A stretch of DNA of 64,000 nt from Saitoella complicata NRRL Y-17804. Lineage: Eukaryota > Ascomycota > Saitoellomycetes > Saitoellales > Saitoellaceae. Shown piece by piece: positions 21,869 through 32,636 of this stretch (its first letter is position 1; every line of letters starts with the position of its first letter). The stretch covers positions 186,001 to 250,000 of the forward strand of contig NW_017566999.1 of NCBI RefSeq assembly GCF_001661265.1. The letters are read 5' to 3'. Under the pieces are notes generated by a model that was not told where the DNA came from, made no database searches, and worked only from the letters and a program-made list of their open reading frames with translations. Both the position numbers and the translations under genes were made by a program.

Positions 21869-22387
21869 TTAAGTTACGAGGGAGCTGTCCACAATTGGCA
21901 TTCGAAGCAATACGCATGGACCGCAGTGTGTTTCATGAGCAGGTACAATCGTATGGCCTGAACACCCATCTGATTCGTATACGAGTACTACGAGTACTTT
22001 AACCGCGAAGGAGACTCTGTGGTCCAACTGCTTGAAGGAGGGGCTGCTGACGTAACCATTATCCACGGTAATGACCTTAAACGAGGGCGGGCGCAAGGCG
22101 TTTCGGGGGAAGTGTGAGCGGTCCTGCTTCCAGGTTTCTCGACGCAGTTTATTCTCGTTCGCAATTAAATGACACAGCAAGGCTTGTGCGAAGCAATCCA
22201 GCGGCATAGAAACCCCCCTCTCCCCGCTGCTGCATCTAAAACTAGCCCGATAATGGATTAACTCCTCATCAATAATGTCATCGATGTCCTTGGCAGTGGA
22301 GAAGGGTTTAGGGATCACCTCGACCGACCCCGCGATAGAGTCGGTGGTTATGCGTATCCGTTCTCCGAGACAGGATCGGACCGGCAT
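21869..22387 (-). CDS. Doubtful open frame, 172 codons
   Basis: Begins MPVRSCLGERIRITTDSI and ends MPIVDSSLVT. The middle part (DDIIDEELIHYRASFRC, FAQALLCHLIANENKL) has a composition not unlike a real protein, but there is no known motif and no nearby partner. It is listed only because it is the longest frame in the 2.9-kb gap. Confidence 0.2.
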   Translation of the reverse strand: MPVRSCLGERIRITTDSIAGSVEVIPKPFSTAKDIDDIIDEELIHYRASFRCSSGERGVSMPLDCFAQALLCHLIANENKLRRETWKQDRSHFPRNALRPPSFKVITVDNGYVSSPSFKQLDHRVSFAVKVLVVLVYESDGCSGHTIVPAHETHCGPCVLLRMPIVDSSLVT

Positions 22388-22857
22388 CTGATGCCCGGTG
22401 TGCGACCTGCGTCATGATAGGGAGAGTCCGAGGGGTGGAGTGATTGGTTTGACTGGGAATTGAGACCCGAGGTCAGCTTGACGATGTGGAAAGGCGCCTT
22501 CCTTTGCAAATGATCGGGAGAGGCCCAAGATGATATCTCAGATGTTACCCGGGACCGATGGGCTTACCCCGCACGCGTCCACATGCACACTCATTTCGCA
22601 GCAGCTTGGGCCTCGTTGTAAATCTGACTGGCAATGAGCAGACCACTCAGACCACCAAGGCAAAAGCGCTTAGGTGAGAGATGTATATTTGATGGCATCG
22701 CTCGAGCTCAGCCGTTTCTTGAGCCGTGAAGGTTACCAGTGTTTGTTGACATTGGCCAGTCTAGCGTGCACGATATACCGGTATAAGCACAGTCTCGGCT
22801 GCATGGACAACCGTTTTTTCCGTTTTTAAGCCCTGCATTGAACCCGCCCGAGATTGC

Positions 22858-22865
22858 TATAAATA
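22858..22865 (+). promoter_or_regulatory. TATA box before a 49-codon open frame
   Basis: TATAAATA stands 29 bp before an ATG at 22894 that opens a 49-codon frame ending at 23043 (MAELLYSEPELHMGN...WLGGEVL). The TATA match is good, but the frame is short and without motifs, so this may equally be the promoter of a non-coding transcript or chance. Confidence 0.25.
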
Positions 22866-24092
22866 GACCCTCCCGTCATTAAACACCTTCGAGATGGCCG
22901 AGCTGCTGTATTCGGAGCCTGAGTTGCATATGGGTAACCGCAGTCGAGAAGTACTGAGAAGCTCCAGTTTATCCGTCCATGGCGGCCGTAACCTCATCAA
23001 AGCCCAGATCCTGATCCACTGGTTGGGAGGAGAAGTATTGTAGCCAAGCCTTGCCGTACGTCCCGAGGCCCGGACCGCTTGTACGTACTTTTGGATGAAC
23101 TGTGTAGCATCGGATGTCTGTGCATACGCGTGACGATTGATCTGCCAGTCTCATCGCGGCGTGTGGAGCTTCCAGCCCGTGGGCCCTCTGTTAATCGTCA
23201 AGGTTGAGTGACGCAGGAGGGATGTATGCCTTGCTTTCCCCCAGCTGATCTTGGCCAGCAGCTGCATGTTGGTGTTTCTTACAAGTCCTTATGGTCGGGC
23301 GTGCGAACCGAAACTGCGCATGGACAGTTTCAGATTTGGATGCATAGTTACGGGTGTAGCTACCAGGTACCTACGATAGCGAAGAAGCACGGACGCAAAG
23401 CTTTCTTACACGGAAGTAATGGTCCAGCTCTAGAGGGCATCACTTCAACATTATCCGGCCATCGAGAGGCAACCTGCTTCCTCCTCAGATTGCATGCCAA
23501 GCACATTGCATGTCATTTATTACGACGGCAGGTTGCTCTCCCGCACCACACTCCGCTCTTCTTCCGCTCGTAAGCACAAGTCAAGTCCCGCGGACCTCAG
23601 TCGGCTCCCGAGTCCCTCGATATCTACGACTTCCCTGTGACTTCTAAGGAAAGCAATACGCTCCGAGATTGCAATAGGTTCAACTCCTCTCCATGTAGCA
23701 GCACCAAATCCTTCAAGTCGGCCTGGGAACGGGTCCAAATCAGACCGAAAACCCGGTCAGATCCGAGTCACATCTGGATCAAAAAGGGCCCAGATAGGCC
23801 CATGAGCGGCTTGGCGTTCCGGGAGATCTACACACCTGATGCAAATGCCTGATGGGATGGTAAGATATAAAGTGGAGGCTCAGTACATTTACAAGCACCG
23901 GTATATAAGGAATTTAAACCGTGTGTAACGAAATTCAAGCCAGCAGAAAGCCTCCTCTTTCCTCGTGTGTGCAAAAATAGAATGCAAGAAACGCCATGCA
24001 ATCGTACCGAAACACCTATTCGAGGTTTTAATCGTCTATGTCCTAAAATCGGGGTTCCTGCCCTTTCGTCGTCCGTGCCGCATTTAAGGGCA

Positions 24093-27000
24093 TTATTGTG
24101 CCACAGAGGCATCTGTAGCAGCATCGGCGGCAGACGCCGCTTCGCGCTCTTCGGCATCCATGTTGTGAAGCTGCGTACCAACTGAGTAGATCTCATCTTT
24201 GACCTTGAGCTGCCAGACATCGAACTTGCCCTTCAGGAAGAAAGCACCCTTTATCAGCATCCAGTTCAGGAAGGAGATAGGGTAGCACAGACGATATGCT
24301 TTGGTGATGTCTTCGGGGCTGGATTCGCGTACTACAGAGATGTTAGCAGACGAAAACCACAGACATGAAGGCAACTCACGAATTGTCCTTTCTCCCAGAA
24401 TGACAATTGGCAACGGCAAAATCACGAGAGTCGCACACAAGCCAAGGCTTGGCAAGACGAGCAACAGCATAGCGTCGCGGACCTTCGGCTGGAGCCAGCC
24501 ATCACTGAAGATAGCTCTCACGTCCCTAGCATATTGCGTCTCGTTCTCCCATACGAAATACTTCATGGCGACAAACGTGTGGTATAAGACGAATGCCGTA
24601 GTCCAGCTCATGCCAAAGTTTATCTCTGTCTTGCCCCCCAAGAACCACCTTAGCGGAGCAGCGAAGTACAATTCGTAGACCAGAGCGTAGGCTGTTGGCA
24701 CGACGATAACGAGGGTGAACATGACGAACAGTAAACTTGCGACACGTACCAGGCCCCGCATGAAGAAACCTGGGGGTGCTAGTGCCTTGGTGACGTCCTT
24801 CTTGTTCGCATGATACGCAACAACAGCCGACGCCAGAGAACCCAACGGTACCAAGCCCAACGTCACTGCGTAAATATCACTAGGAACTGGGGCATCAGCA
24901 GGAAGAATCTTGGCGAACATAACCCGACCAAGGATGACTGTGTCCAAAGTTAGCACTGTAATCACACAAAAGGATCAGACTTCACATACGTGGTGCAGCA
25001 CCCAAGCCAAGTCCAAGAACCGTACCGAACGCCCAAAGCCCAACAAACCAAAAGAATATCCTCGTCCAGAAATACGGCGGCGCATAAACCACCTGATACC
25101 TCTCATCCGTCCTAGTCTTATCCTCCTTGTTCTTCTCCGTCGAATCCAACCGACGGTTGTCCTCCGTAACTGGTACGAGCATCCGAACTCCCTTCTTTAC
25201 GGGAACGTTATCCTTCACCGGAACGCGCAGGAATAATTTCGATCCATCACGTTCTTCTTCGGGGTAGCGGCCGTTGAACAAGAATGAGGAGAGGCGGAGG
25301 TATGACGCCAACTGTCTGTACCACCACTTCCAAACACCCTTGAACACAGGAGCCGGGTAAACCACATATTGCATAGCGACCGGCACGAAGATAAACCAAG
25401 CGATCATGTCGAGAGGGAGCTCAAAGAGCGGCGAGGCACCCATGAGATGCAACGGCAACACACCCGGAACGCAAAAGCGCGTAATCGTCAACGCACTCCC
25501 CAGACAAACAAAAATCCAAATCAAGTAGATGATACTACTAATCCCAATCTTCCTCAACTGCGCCAAAAACGACTTCGTAGCAATCTCCTGAAATGGCGAG
25601 AATGACGTATCATTCGGATCCCGAATAAAGTACAACACGCCCGTCCTCAGGACAGAGCGAGTCATGGAAAGGAAAGTGGCGATCTGGAACATGTACACCG
25701 TGCCCGAGAACCAATGCAAGAACCCACTCGTCCATGGGTTAGCAACAGCAAACTGCCATCGGCTCGTCAACGTGACCTCAGGACCGAGGGCGGGGATAGT
25801 CGCGAGATCAACGAGGACGCCGGAATAGACGGGAAAGAAGATCAGCTCGATCGAGAGGATGACAAAGACCTTCACGACATTGCGGAGGGAGATGAGGACG
25901 GCGTTGATTTGATCGATGATGTCCACCTGGGGTCCACCACGGGGGATGAATCGCCGCAGGAGACGTTGGAAGGGGAGGCTGAGATACCCGAAGCCAATGG
26001 CAAACGCGACTCCGTACCCCGCAAGGATACGTCTGGAAAGGCTGATGGTAACGGGCGCAGCAGCAACAATGAAACCTTCAGGTTCCGTTCCATTCGCATT
26101 CGTCGCCGCGGTCTTTGATGAGACAAAGTGCGCCATCCCTTTGATGAGCGTATCCTCAACCCTCGTCCTAAACCCAGCCTCAAACGGCACATGCCTCGCC
26201 ACAAACGCACCCACATTCTCCCCCAACCCCCTCACCGTCTCAACCGCCGTCAACGGATCCAACAACCCCTTCACCGGTACCCACAACAACCTCCCCACCG
26301 CCTCAAGCGCATCCACCGGAGCCTTCCAATTCCGAATAACCAAATCCCCCACCGCAGCCGGTATGAAAACCCCAAAACACAGCAACGCAGACGAGAAAAC
26401 CAATGCCAGAAACACATTCTGGATAACGTTAACAAAGGCATCTGTGAAACCGAGGAATTCGAGGATACCCTCGAACCCTTCTTCTTCGTCTTCGGGGGGG
26501 ATGAGGGGGTCGTCCTCGGGGTGGTCGTGGTCGGGGGCTGGTGGTTCGTTGAGTGCGTCGTTGATGTAGTCGAAGAAGCCCTGGTTCGGAGCAGCAGGGA
26601 CTGTAGGTGCGGGTCCAGCCGGCGTCGTGCTCTCGATTGCATATTCCACATGATTCGCGTCAGCCTGAGCTGCTGCTTCTGCCCTGTCCATACTCTCCTG
26701 AAGCCTAAGCTGGATCTCCGCATCTTCAGGGTCCAGACCAACTCTTCGCGCTTCCCTAGCAGCTGCTCTCGCTTCCCTTGCAGTCATTTCACGGATGAGC
26801 ATCTGAGCATCACCCCCATCCTCCTCATCCTCATCCTCGTCCTCGTCCTCGTCCTCGTCGACCCACTCATCATCTTCATTTTCATTGTCTCCATCTTCGC
26901 CTTGCTGTGCAGCAGGCACTTCGAATATGTTGCCGTTGCCATTTCCGTTGCCCTGCTCAACCAATGCCGCATCCCGTTGTGCCTGCAAAATCGCAATTTG

Positions 27001-27789
27001 CTCCCTCAAGGCCGCACGCAATTCCTCCGGCAACATAGCCCGCTGTCCTCCCGCTCCGGCTGCTAGATCAACCTCCGCAAGTTGTCGAACTACCGCTCCA
27101 GGTTGTGCTTGTGCCGGCGCAGCAGCAGCAGCAGCAGCATTGTTCTCGGCCGCCTCGGCGCCCTCGCGGGCAGCGGCAATATGCTGATATTGTGCGATCC
27201 ATTCGCGGAGGAGGAAGACGGCGAGGCAGGATACGACGAGGGAGATGATGATGACGTAGCCTTGTAGGACAATACCGAGCCAATTGACGGAGACGTAGAT
27301 AGTATCTTGCTTGGCCGCGCTCTCTACTGCGGCGGTGGTGTTATTGTTAGATGGCAGAGTGTCGAGATCCGACGCAAGGAATGGGATACCGGATGCCCAT
27401 GAGTACTCCCGTTTGAAAAGCATGAGCCATGTAAGTCCCACAGCAAACGGCCAAACTCCAAACCACATACACGTAACCACAATCGTGCGTACAACCCAGA
27501 ACAACCCAAGGACAGCATGCTGTCCACCCTTCAACACAATCTGAACCAGCGGAAGCCTACTCGGCATATCACGCGCATACATCTTCGAAAACTTGAATTT
27601 CGCTTTGCATAGTTCGCAGTAATCCTTTCCGGAGTGTGCAAGCCATTGTTCTAGACAGTCTTGATGAACGTATCGGATTGTACCGGAGCATTTGCAGGGA
27701 TGGTAGAGAGGATCCTCGGGTGTTGATTCTGAGCGACAGACGCGGCAGATGGCCTCTTCGTACGCGGTGGCGGGCACTGTCTCTGCCAT
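24093..27789 (-). CDS. SSM4: Doa10/Ssm4 (MARCH6-type) ER/inner-nuclear-membrane ubiquitin ligase
   Basis: Multi-spanning RING-CH E3 of ER-associated degradation. Exons 27789-24990, 24937-24380 and 24331-24093 (introns 52 and 48 nt, both with GCTAAC branch sites), giving 1198 residues. The RING-CH finger is at about residues 15-68: CRVCRSESTPED, HPCKCSGTIRYVHQDCLEQW, YCELCKAKF. Two membrane segments follow near 95-130 and 185-205, then a long acidic and Ala/Gln-rich loop containing an unbroken Asp/Glu run. The C-terminal part has about ten more hydrophobic segments with the conserved Doa10 core (ILAGYGVAFAIGFGYLSLPF). Yeast Ssm4 is 1319 and human MARCH6 910 residues, so length fits. It shares a 154-bp intergenic promoter with the sorting nexin gene. 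Confidence 0.93.
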
Positions 27790-27943
27790 TCACAGCGATT
27801 GTGTTGTCGCGGCTGTCTGGTGTCCCGCTCGCTGTGTTGCGGTAACGGTGCTCCTGCAATCCCTGCGCAACCGTGCCTCAGCAGCGTCATCCGCCGAGCC
27901 GCACCCAGGATAGGATACCTCCTCTACACCATCAGCACCCGCA

Positions 27944-29837
27944 ATGTCCTACGAGGATAACAATCCATTCTCATCCTCTCCAACGGAGGACAACCGCCCA
28001 AGCTCGTTCCATCCTTACTACTATGCCTCAGGCTCGACGTCGAGGGAGGAGCACGAGCAGGAAGCGGAACCACAGCAAGAACAGACTACCGGGTCCCCAG
28101 CATTCGGTGAGGGTGAGGACGAGGAGGTGCCGGCGGAGTATTCAGGTGGTCTGAGCATTGGCGACAGGAGGGAAGCGACAGAATCGAGCGAACCGCCAAG
28201 CAAGCACGACGAAAGTGATGAAGACGTTTTGAGACCAAAGGACCCGTCTTCATGCTGCCGCATTGGCCAGATCCTCGCCAGCATTAACACCCAAGACGGG
28301 GGCATCACAATCACGGAAGCGTCAAAATCCAGCGAAGGCAACTTCGTTGTCTACACCATATCTCTTACTTCCTCCTCAAACTCGGGAGGGAACTACACCT
28401 GGGGCCAAAACAACCTCATCCCCGTCCGCCGACGATACTCCGATTTTGCATCTCTCCACAAATTTCTTTGTCGACTCTATCCAACATGCATCATCCCACC
28501 AATCCCGGAGAAGCAATCCGCCGGAGCATATGTCGCACACCCTACAAAAGCCAAGGAAGACGTCACTGTCATTGAGTATCGAAAGCGTGCTCTCACTGTC
28601 TTTCTGAGGAAATGCGCGATGCATCCCCATCTTCGTGCTAGCCACTTTTTCCATAGGTTCTTGGAGAACGACGTCAGCTGGGTACGTTAACCTGACTTTG
28701 ATCCTTGAATGAATGCTAACAGATGAACAGAGCGAGATCAATCACACCCCACCCCTCAACACCCTCCCAAAATCCCTATACCATGCACCACCCATCAACC
28801 CCTCCTCCCCAACACCCGCACACGCACACCTACCCGCGCCCTCCTCCTCCTCCATTCTCACCGCTCGCCAGAATGCCGCCGGCTACCCCGACCTCGACGC
28901 ACGCCTCAAGGAGTTCGAACGCACACTCGCACCCACCATGGAGAAAACATGTAGACGCCTCGTCCGCCGTTTAGCCGACCTGAGTGCCGAATACGCCGAA
29001 CTCGGCGCCGCATACAACGGGTTCTCACTTACCTCCACAACCCTCCCAACACTGCTCGAGCGTTGCGGACAAGCCTCAGATCACACCTACCTCGCCGTCG
29101 CTGCCCTCGCACAATCCATCGCCACCGGTTTCGGCGAGTCGCTGGTTGAACGGAGAGGGTCTGTGGAGGCTGTGAGGGATGTACTTAAGTTTCGGGCGGG
29201 GAAAGAAGCGCAGTATATCGCTACGAGGGAGGCATTGCAGAAAGCCAAGGAGACGTTGGAACATCTCGAGAAATCTGAGTTAGAGGCGAAGAGGATTGAT
29301 GGGATGTTATCTCGGATCCAAGGCCCCTCAATCACCTCCTCCCCCACCTGCCCCGACGACGATATCCCACCCCCCGAAGACGTCGCCATCCCACCCCCAA
29401 CAGACCGCAAAAAGCGCTCCGGATCAAGCGGAATGGGAATGTCCGCAGTCCTCGGAAAACTCAACCACGCATTCCAAGGAATTCTGGATCAAGACCCGTC
29501 CACCACGCGCCGGAATCAGATTGGGAAGACGAGGGAGATGATTGTGCAGTTGACGTCTGGGGTAGAGGTTGCGGAGAGGGATAGGAGGGTTTGTGATGAG
29601 GCTGTTAGGAGGGAGATTGAGAGGTACTTCGGCTCAGTCACATACTCGGCGGAGGGGAAGGCGGAGGAGGGTGAAGGTGAGAGTGAGGGTGCGGAGGTGC
29701 GTGATGGTAGAGCGGCGGGAGGTGTATCCGGTGTTGCGCTGAGGGACATGATGTCCGGATGGGCTGGCGCTATGACAGAGTTCGGGAGGAGGGGGGTCGA
29801 GGGGTGGCAAGATGTTTTGGCGGAGATTGGGGAGTAA
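27944..29837 (+). CDS. SNX41: PX-BAR sorting nexin, Snx41/Atg20 type
   Basis: Endosome-to-Golgi retrieval factor that, with Snx4/Atg24, also serves selective autophagy. Exons 27944-28681 and 28731-29837 around a 49-nt intron (GTACGT, GCTAAC, AACAG), giving 614 residues. An acidic disordered N-terminus is followed by the PX domain (about 105-245) with the PI3P-binding RRRYSDFASLHKFL and IPPIPEKQ motifs. Directly after the splice comes SEINHTPPLNTLPKSLYHAP, a linker diagnostic of the Snx41/Atg20 branch. The helical BAR-like region runs from about 310 to the end and is interrupted by a Pro/Ser-rich insert. Snx41 and Atg20 are paralogues in yeast but a single gene in many filamentous fungi, so the symbol is approximate. 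Confidence 0.88.
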
Positions 29838-30617
29838 GGTGGACTGTGGTCTGTAGGATGGGGGTTGGGATATGGCGTTGTTTGGATATTGATACCTTCC
29901 AATTCATGATGTTTTCAAACACTGTCACTTGATATCCTCATTCTTGCATTTTCCTATGGTGTGACTGAGCTAACCTGCAGCTGGCTTGAAATCATGAACC
30001 CGTTCGGATGACTTACTCCACCTGAGTACAGAGGTGAGGCAGGCGCATTCAGATCCACACTAACCTACGCGTGGGAATGCTAACTCAGAATATGATCAGC
30101 TGCGTCATCCATACCAGTACCGGTCCTTAGTGGTTCAAAAAGAATCAAGGCATGATCTTAGCAACCACCAGTAGATAGGCTTCACCTCTGGTAGAATACA
30201 TTTAACGGCGATTTATGTGGTGTCGTTCATACCCTTTCGATCTCCAGTCGAGATGTGCTTTTGACTCCTCGCAGGTAGGCTTAAGTGGTTGGCTTCAGGT
30301 GGCTTGGGTCACTCGCCGGGCATCATGTTAAGGATGACTTATGTCTTGTCCTCCATACGCTTCCAATCACCGGTCCCCTCCTCCCTCTTCGCAGGCTTGA
30401 GAGCTTCCGGTCACATGGGCCTGAATTAGACGAGTGCCCTCACAGGCCTGAGACAACAAGACTCAAGTGTGGGTCAAATTGCAAAATGTCTATAATGCAT
30501 ATGTAGCCATCTGGAAGGGACACCGCCGGCAGCCGATAGGCCGCCGGCGACTTTGATCGGGAATTGCTCTGTTTTGATTCGTGTAGTTTGCATTAAGAAC
30601 TAATGCAGCAATCAAAA
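29838..30617. other. Intergenic with a degenerate duplication
   Basis: Region between the sorting nexin and the tRNA. It holds a diverged tandem duplication (listed separately) and a GC-rich inverted repeat, CGCCGGC ... GCCGCCGGCG, at about 30522-30549. No coding frame is convincing. Confidence 0.5.
30171..30420. repeat. Diverged tandem duplication of about 115 bp
   Basis: Two adjacent segments share an ordered series of similar phrases: GGCTTCACCTCTGG against GGCTTCAGGTGGCTTGG, GATTTATGTGGTGTCGTTCATACC against GACTTATGTCTTGTCCTCCATACG, and ACTCCTCGCAGGTAGGCTT against CCTCTTCGCAGGCTTGAG. The copies are far from identical, so this is an old duplication or two members of a decayed repeat family. 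Confidence 0.45.
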
Positions 30618-30701
30618 GACCGTTTGGCCTAGTCGTTAGGGCGTCTCCTTTACAGATCAAGAAAACGGAGAAGGTCGTGGGTTCAATCCCCACAATGGTC
30701 A
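30618..30701 (+). tRNA. tRNA-Val (anticodon UAC) with an 11-nt intron
   Basis: The cloverleaf folds by eye. The acceptor stem GACCGTT pairs with AATGGTC (one G-U), the D stem GCCT pairs with GGGC, and the anticodon stem TCTCC pairs with GGAGA. The T arm is GTGGG-TTCAATC-CCCAC and the discriminator base is A. Removing an 11-base insert after position 37 leaves the loop TTTACAC, identical to the loop of yeast tRNA-Val(UAC). The internal B box (GGTTCAATCC-like) is intact and a short T run follows at about 30706. Confidence 0.88.
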
Positions 30702-30929
30702 TGAATTTTGTGTCTTGGTGAATCATCTCCGCGCTGGTGCGAAGTATCTTTGGAATAATCATGGACGTCAGTGTTGCATGAGTTTCATGCGCTGAAACTA
30801 TCTTATATCACAAGATTCTGGACGTCATTAGAAGTCATTCCCACGGGAACGACGACACCCGTCATACGTGACGCACGTCTATGCAGCTCCCCGCCGGCAA
30901 CCTTAATTCCGAAAACCTACACCCATCGA

Positions 30930-31727
30930 ATGCTCCAACGTACGCGTCTCGGCATCCTCTCAAAACATTTCCGTCCGCTCACTACATCCTCCTCACTCAT
31001 GAACCTTGACTCCGCACCTCCGTCCCGCGACCAACGCTTGGTCTTTGCGCCAGATCGCTACCAGTACACTAAAGACTCTCTCAACCTTTCCCAGGTCGAT
31101 CCCGAATCTCCGTTCAAGACCTTCCATACCTGGTTCAGTCATGCGAAAGAGTCAAGCGAGGTTACATCTCCTGATGCGGTTGTTCTCTCGACGGCGGAGC
31201 TGCCGTCCGGTCGTGTCTCGTCAAGATACGTCTTGTTGAAACAGTTGGACTCCAAAGGCTTCGTCATCTTCTCCAACTTTGAAACGAGCAAGAAAGGACG
31301 ACATTTGGCCACGAATCCTCGAGCAAGCTTGACGTTCTGGTGGGAGCCACTACAGAGACAAGTTCGTGTCGAGGGTATTGCTGTCCGCTTGACTGCCGAA
31401 GAGTCGCAGGAGTACTACGATACAAGGCCTCGGGGCTCGAGAATCGGTGCATGGGCATCTCCGCAATCTTCAACAATCGAGAACAGAGACGTTCTGGATC
31501 AGCGGGTCAAAGACGCAGAAACCAAGTTTGGTGGACAAGAAAAGATTCCAGTGCCGCCTTTCTGGGGAGGACTGAGGATCGTCCCCGAAGAAGTCGAGTT
31601 TTGGCAGGGAAGGAACAATAGATTGCATGATCGCTTGGTATATCGGAGAACAGTCCCGCTTGAGAGCGTAGATCAGGCATCGACAGAAGGACCGGGCGAG
31701 TTCATCATCGAACGATTGGCACCGTGA
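30930..31727 (+). CDS. PDX3: Pyridoxamine/pyridoxine 5'-phosphate oxidase
   Basis: FMN enzyme that makes pyridoxal 5'-phosphate from the pyridoxine and pyridoxamine phosphates. From the ATG at 30930 the product has 265 residues. Its first 24 (MLQRTRLGILSKHFRPLTTS) look like a mitochondrial leader; a second start at 30999 (MNLDSAPPSRDQ) would give the cytosolic length of about 242, so dual targeting from two starts is possible. Family blocks: DAVVLSTAELPSGRVSSRYV, FSNFETSKKGRHLATNPRAS, EPLQRQVRVEG, ASPQSS and the C-terminal FWQGRNNRLHDRLVYRR ... FIIERLAP, which bind FMN and substrate. An upstream extension in the same frame to 30771 lacks support. The tRNA gene ends 228 bp upstream. Confidence 0.94.
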   Translation: MLQRTRLGILSKHFRPLTTSSSLMNLDSAPPSRDQRLVFAPDRYQYTKDSLNLSQVDPESPFKTFHTWFSHAKESSEVTSPDAVVLSTAELPSGRVSSRYVLLKQLDSKGFVIFSNFETSKKGRHLATNPRASLTFWWEPLQRQVRVEGIAVRLTAEESQEYYDTRPRGSRIGAWASPQSSTIENRDVLDQRVKDAETKFGGQEKIPVPPFWGGLRIVPEEVEFWQGRNNRLHDRLVYRRTVPLESVDQASTEGPGEFIIERLAP

Positions 31728-31817
31728 AGTATATCACTAGAAAGACTTATAGCAAAGAAGCAAGAACGCCGTCCTCTATCTTAATCAAACCAAACCAAAT
31801 CCAGAAAACCCCCTATA

Positions 31818-32636
31818 TCAAGCACTGTGCATGTAATCCATCAACCTCTTTCTCTTCTTCTGTTCCGCTTCGTGCATCTTCCTGATAGCTCTGCCATCCA
31901 GAGTCCCAGGTTTTGGTACCTCTACATCACCCTTAGGTAGCACCTTCACACCGACACCCATTGTATCAGTCTTCACTTTAACCTTTACTGGCTCCCGCTG
32001 ACCTTCACGACCTTCCGCTCCGATACCTTGTGGTTGAAATGGCGACCAGCCAGCTGCAACAAGTTGCTTGTAGCCAAATGACGACGGCTTGATGTGTAAG
32101 GGGTTTAGAAGTGCTTGTGAGTGTTTTAGTCGCGACAAATGAGCGATGGATGTGTTGTGAAGTGTAACGTCCGCTCGATTGACGTCAGTGTTGCACGTAG
32201 GACAGACAAATGTGGACGCGGACACCATCAGCATTTCTGAAGGTGTGACTGAGGCGGTTTCTTCCAGATCTTCTTCCACCCACTCGCCCTCGCTACTCTC
32301 GTCATTTTCGAGGTTGGCGTGTTCTAGTGGCGCTCCGACAGTACCGTCCATCTCTGCGCCCGTTTGCTGTTGAGCAAAGTATAGTGTGTTCAATGCTTGA
32401 TCCGTAGAGTGTTTATTGCCCATCATACTTCTGTAAAAATCCGCAACATCCTTGCCAGAAGACTTCTCCACCCGTCTCTTCTGCGCACTTCCCTCCGACG
32501 TGCCCGCCAGCTCGCCAGCTTTCACGAAGGCGATGGGCTTACGTCGCCGCAGAATGCCATAACCAAACGAATGTTCGGTCTTGTGAGTTAGGTTGTCATC
32601 TTCCGTCCCTTTGAAGCCTCGCTTCTCGGTGTGCAT
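31818..32636 (-). CDS. G-patch protein with C2H2 finger (GPANK1-like)
   Basis: From the ATG at 32636 (MHTEKRGFKGTEDDNL) the product has 272 residues; an in-frame ATG at 32726 would add 30 residues of weaker composition. A C2H2 finger near residues 145-166 reads CPTCNTDVNRADVTLHNTSI then AH (C-x2-C-x11-H-x5-H). It is followed by a G-patch-like segment, SFGYKQLVAAGWSPFQPQG, with its aromatic and glycine spacing and the later GVGVKVLP. The tail is Lys-rich (EAEQKKRKRLMDYMHSA). The finger-then-G-patch order matches the GPANK1 group. G-patch domains bind and stimulate DEAH helicases in splicing and ribosome assembly; the helicase partner is not known. Confidence 0.75.
   Translation of the reverse strand: MHTEKRGFKGTEDDNLTHKTEHSFGYGILRRRKPIAFVKAGELAGTSEGSAQKRRVEKSSGKDVADFYRSMMGNKHSTDQALNTLYFAQQQTGAEMDGTVGAPLEHANLENDESSEGEWVEEDLEETASVTPSEMLMVSASTFVCPTCNTDVNRADVTLHNTSIAHLSRLKHSQALLNPLHIKPSSFGYKQLVAAGWSPFQPQGIGAEGREGQREPVKVKVKTDTMGVGVKVLPKGDVEVPKPGTLDGRAIRKMHEAEQKKRKRLMDYMHSA

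Larger units (their letters stand above)
21190..24092. other. 2.9-kb stretch without a convincing gene
   Basis: The largest gene-poor interval in the window, between the Zn2Cys6 gene and the 3' end of SSM4. It contains a 172-codon open frame (21869-22387, minus), a TATA box followed by a 49-codon frame (22858-23043, plus) and several frames below 125 codons without recognisable motifs. I see no transposon protein, terminal repeats or RNA gene. It could hold regulatory DNA of the Zn2Cys6 gene, a non-coding transcript, or a decayed gene. Confidence 0.5.

Noticed and set aside
21190-24092. Transposable element or viral relic in the gene-poor island
   Set aside because: No terminal repeats, target-site duplications or recognisable transposase, reverse transcriptase, integrase or capsid sequence could be seen.
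26128-27066. 312-codon plus-strand frame opposite SSM4
   Set aside because: Lies wholly antisense to conserved Doa10 sequence; its hydrophobic stretches mirror the acidic and Ala-rich loop codons.
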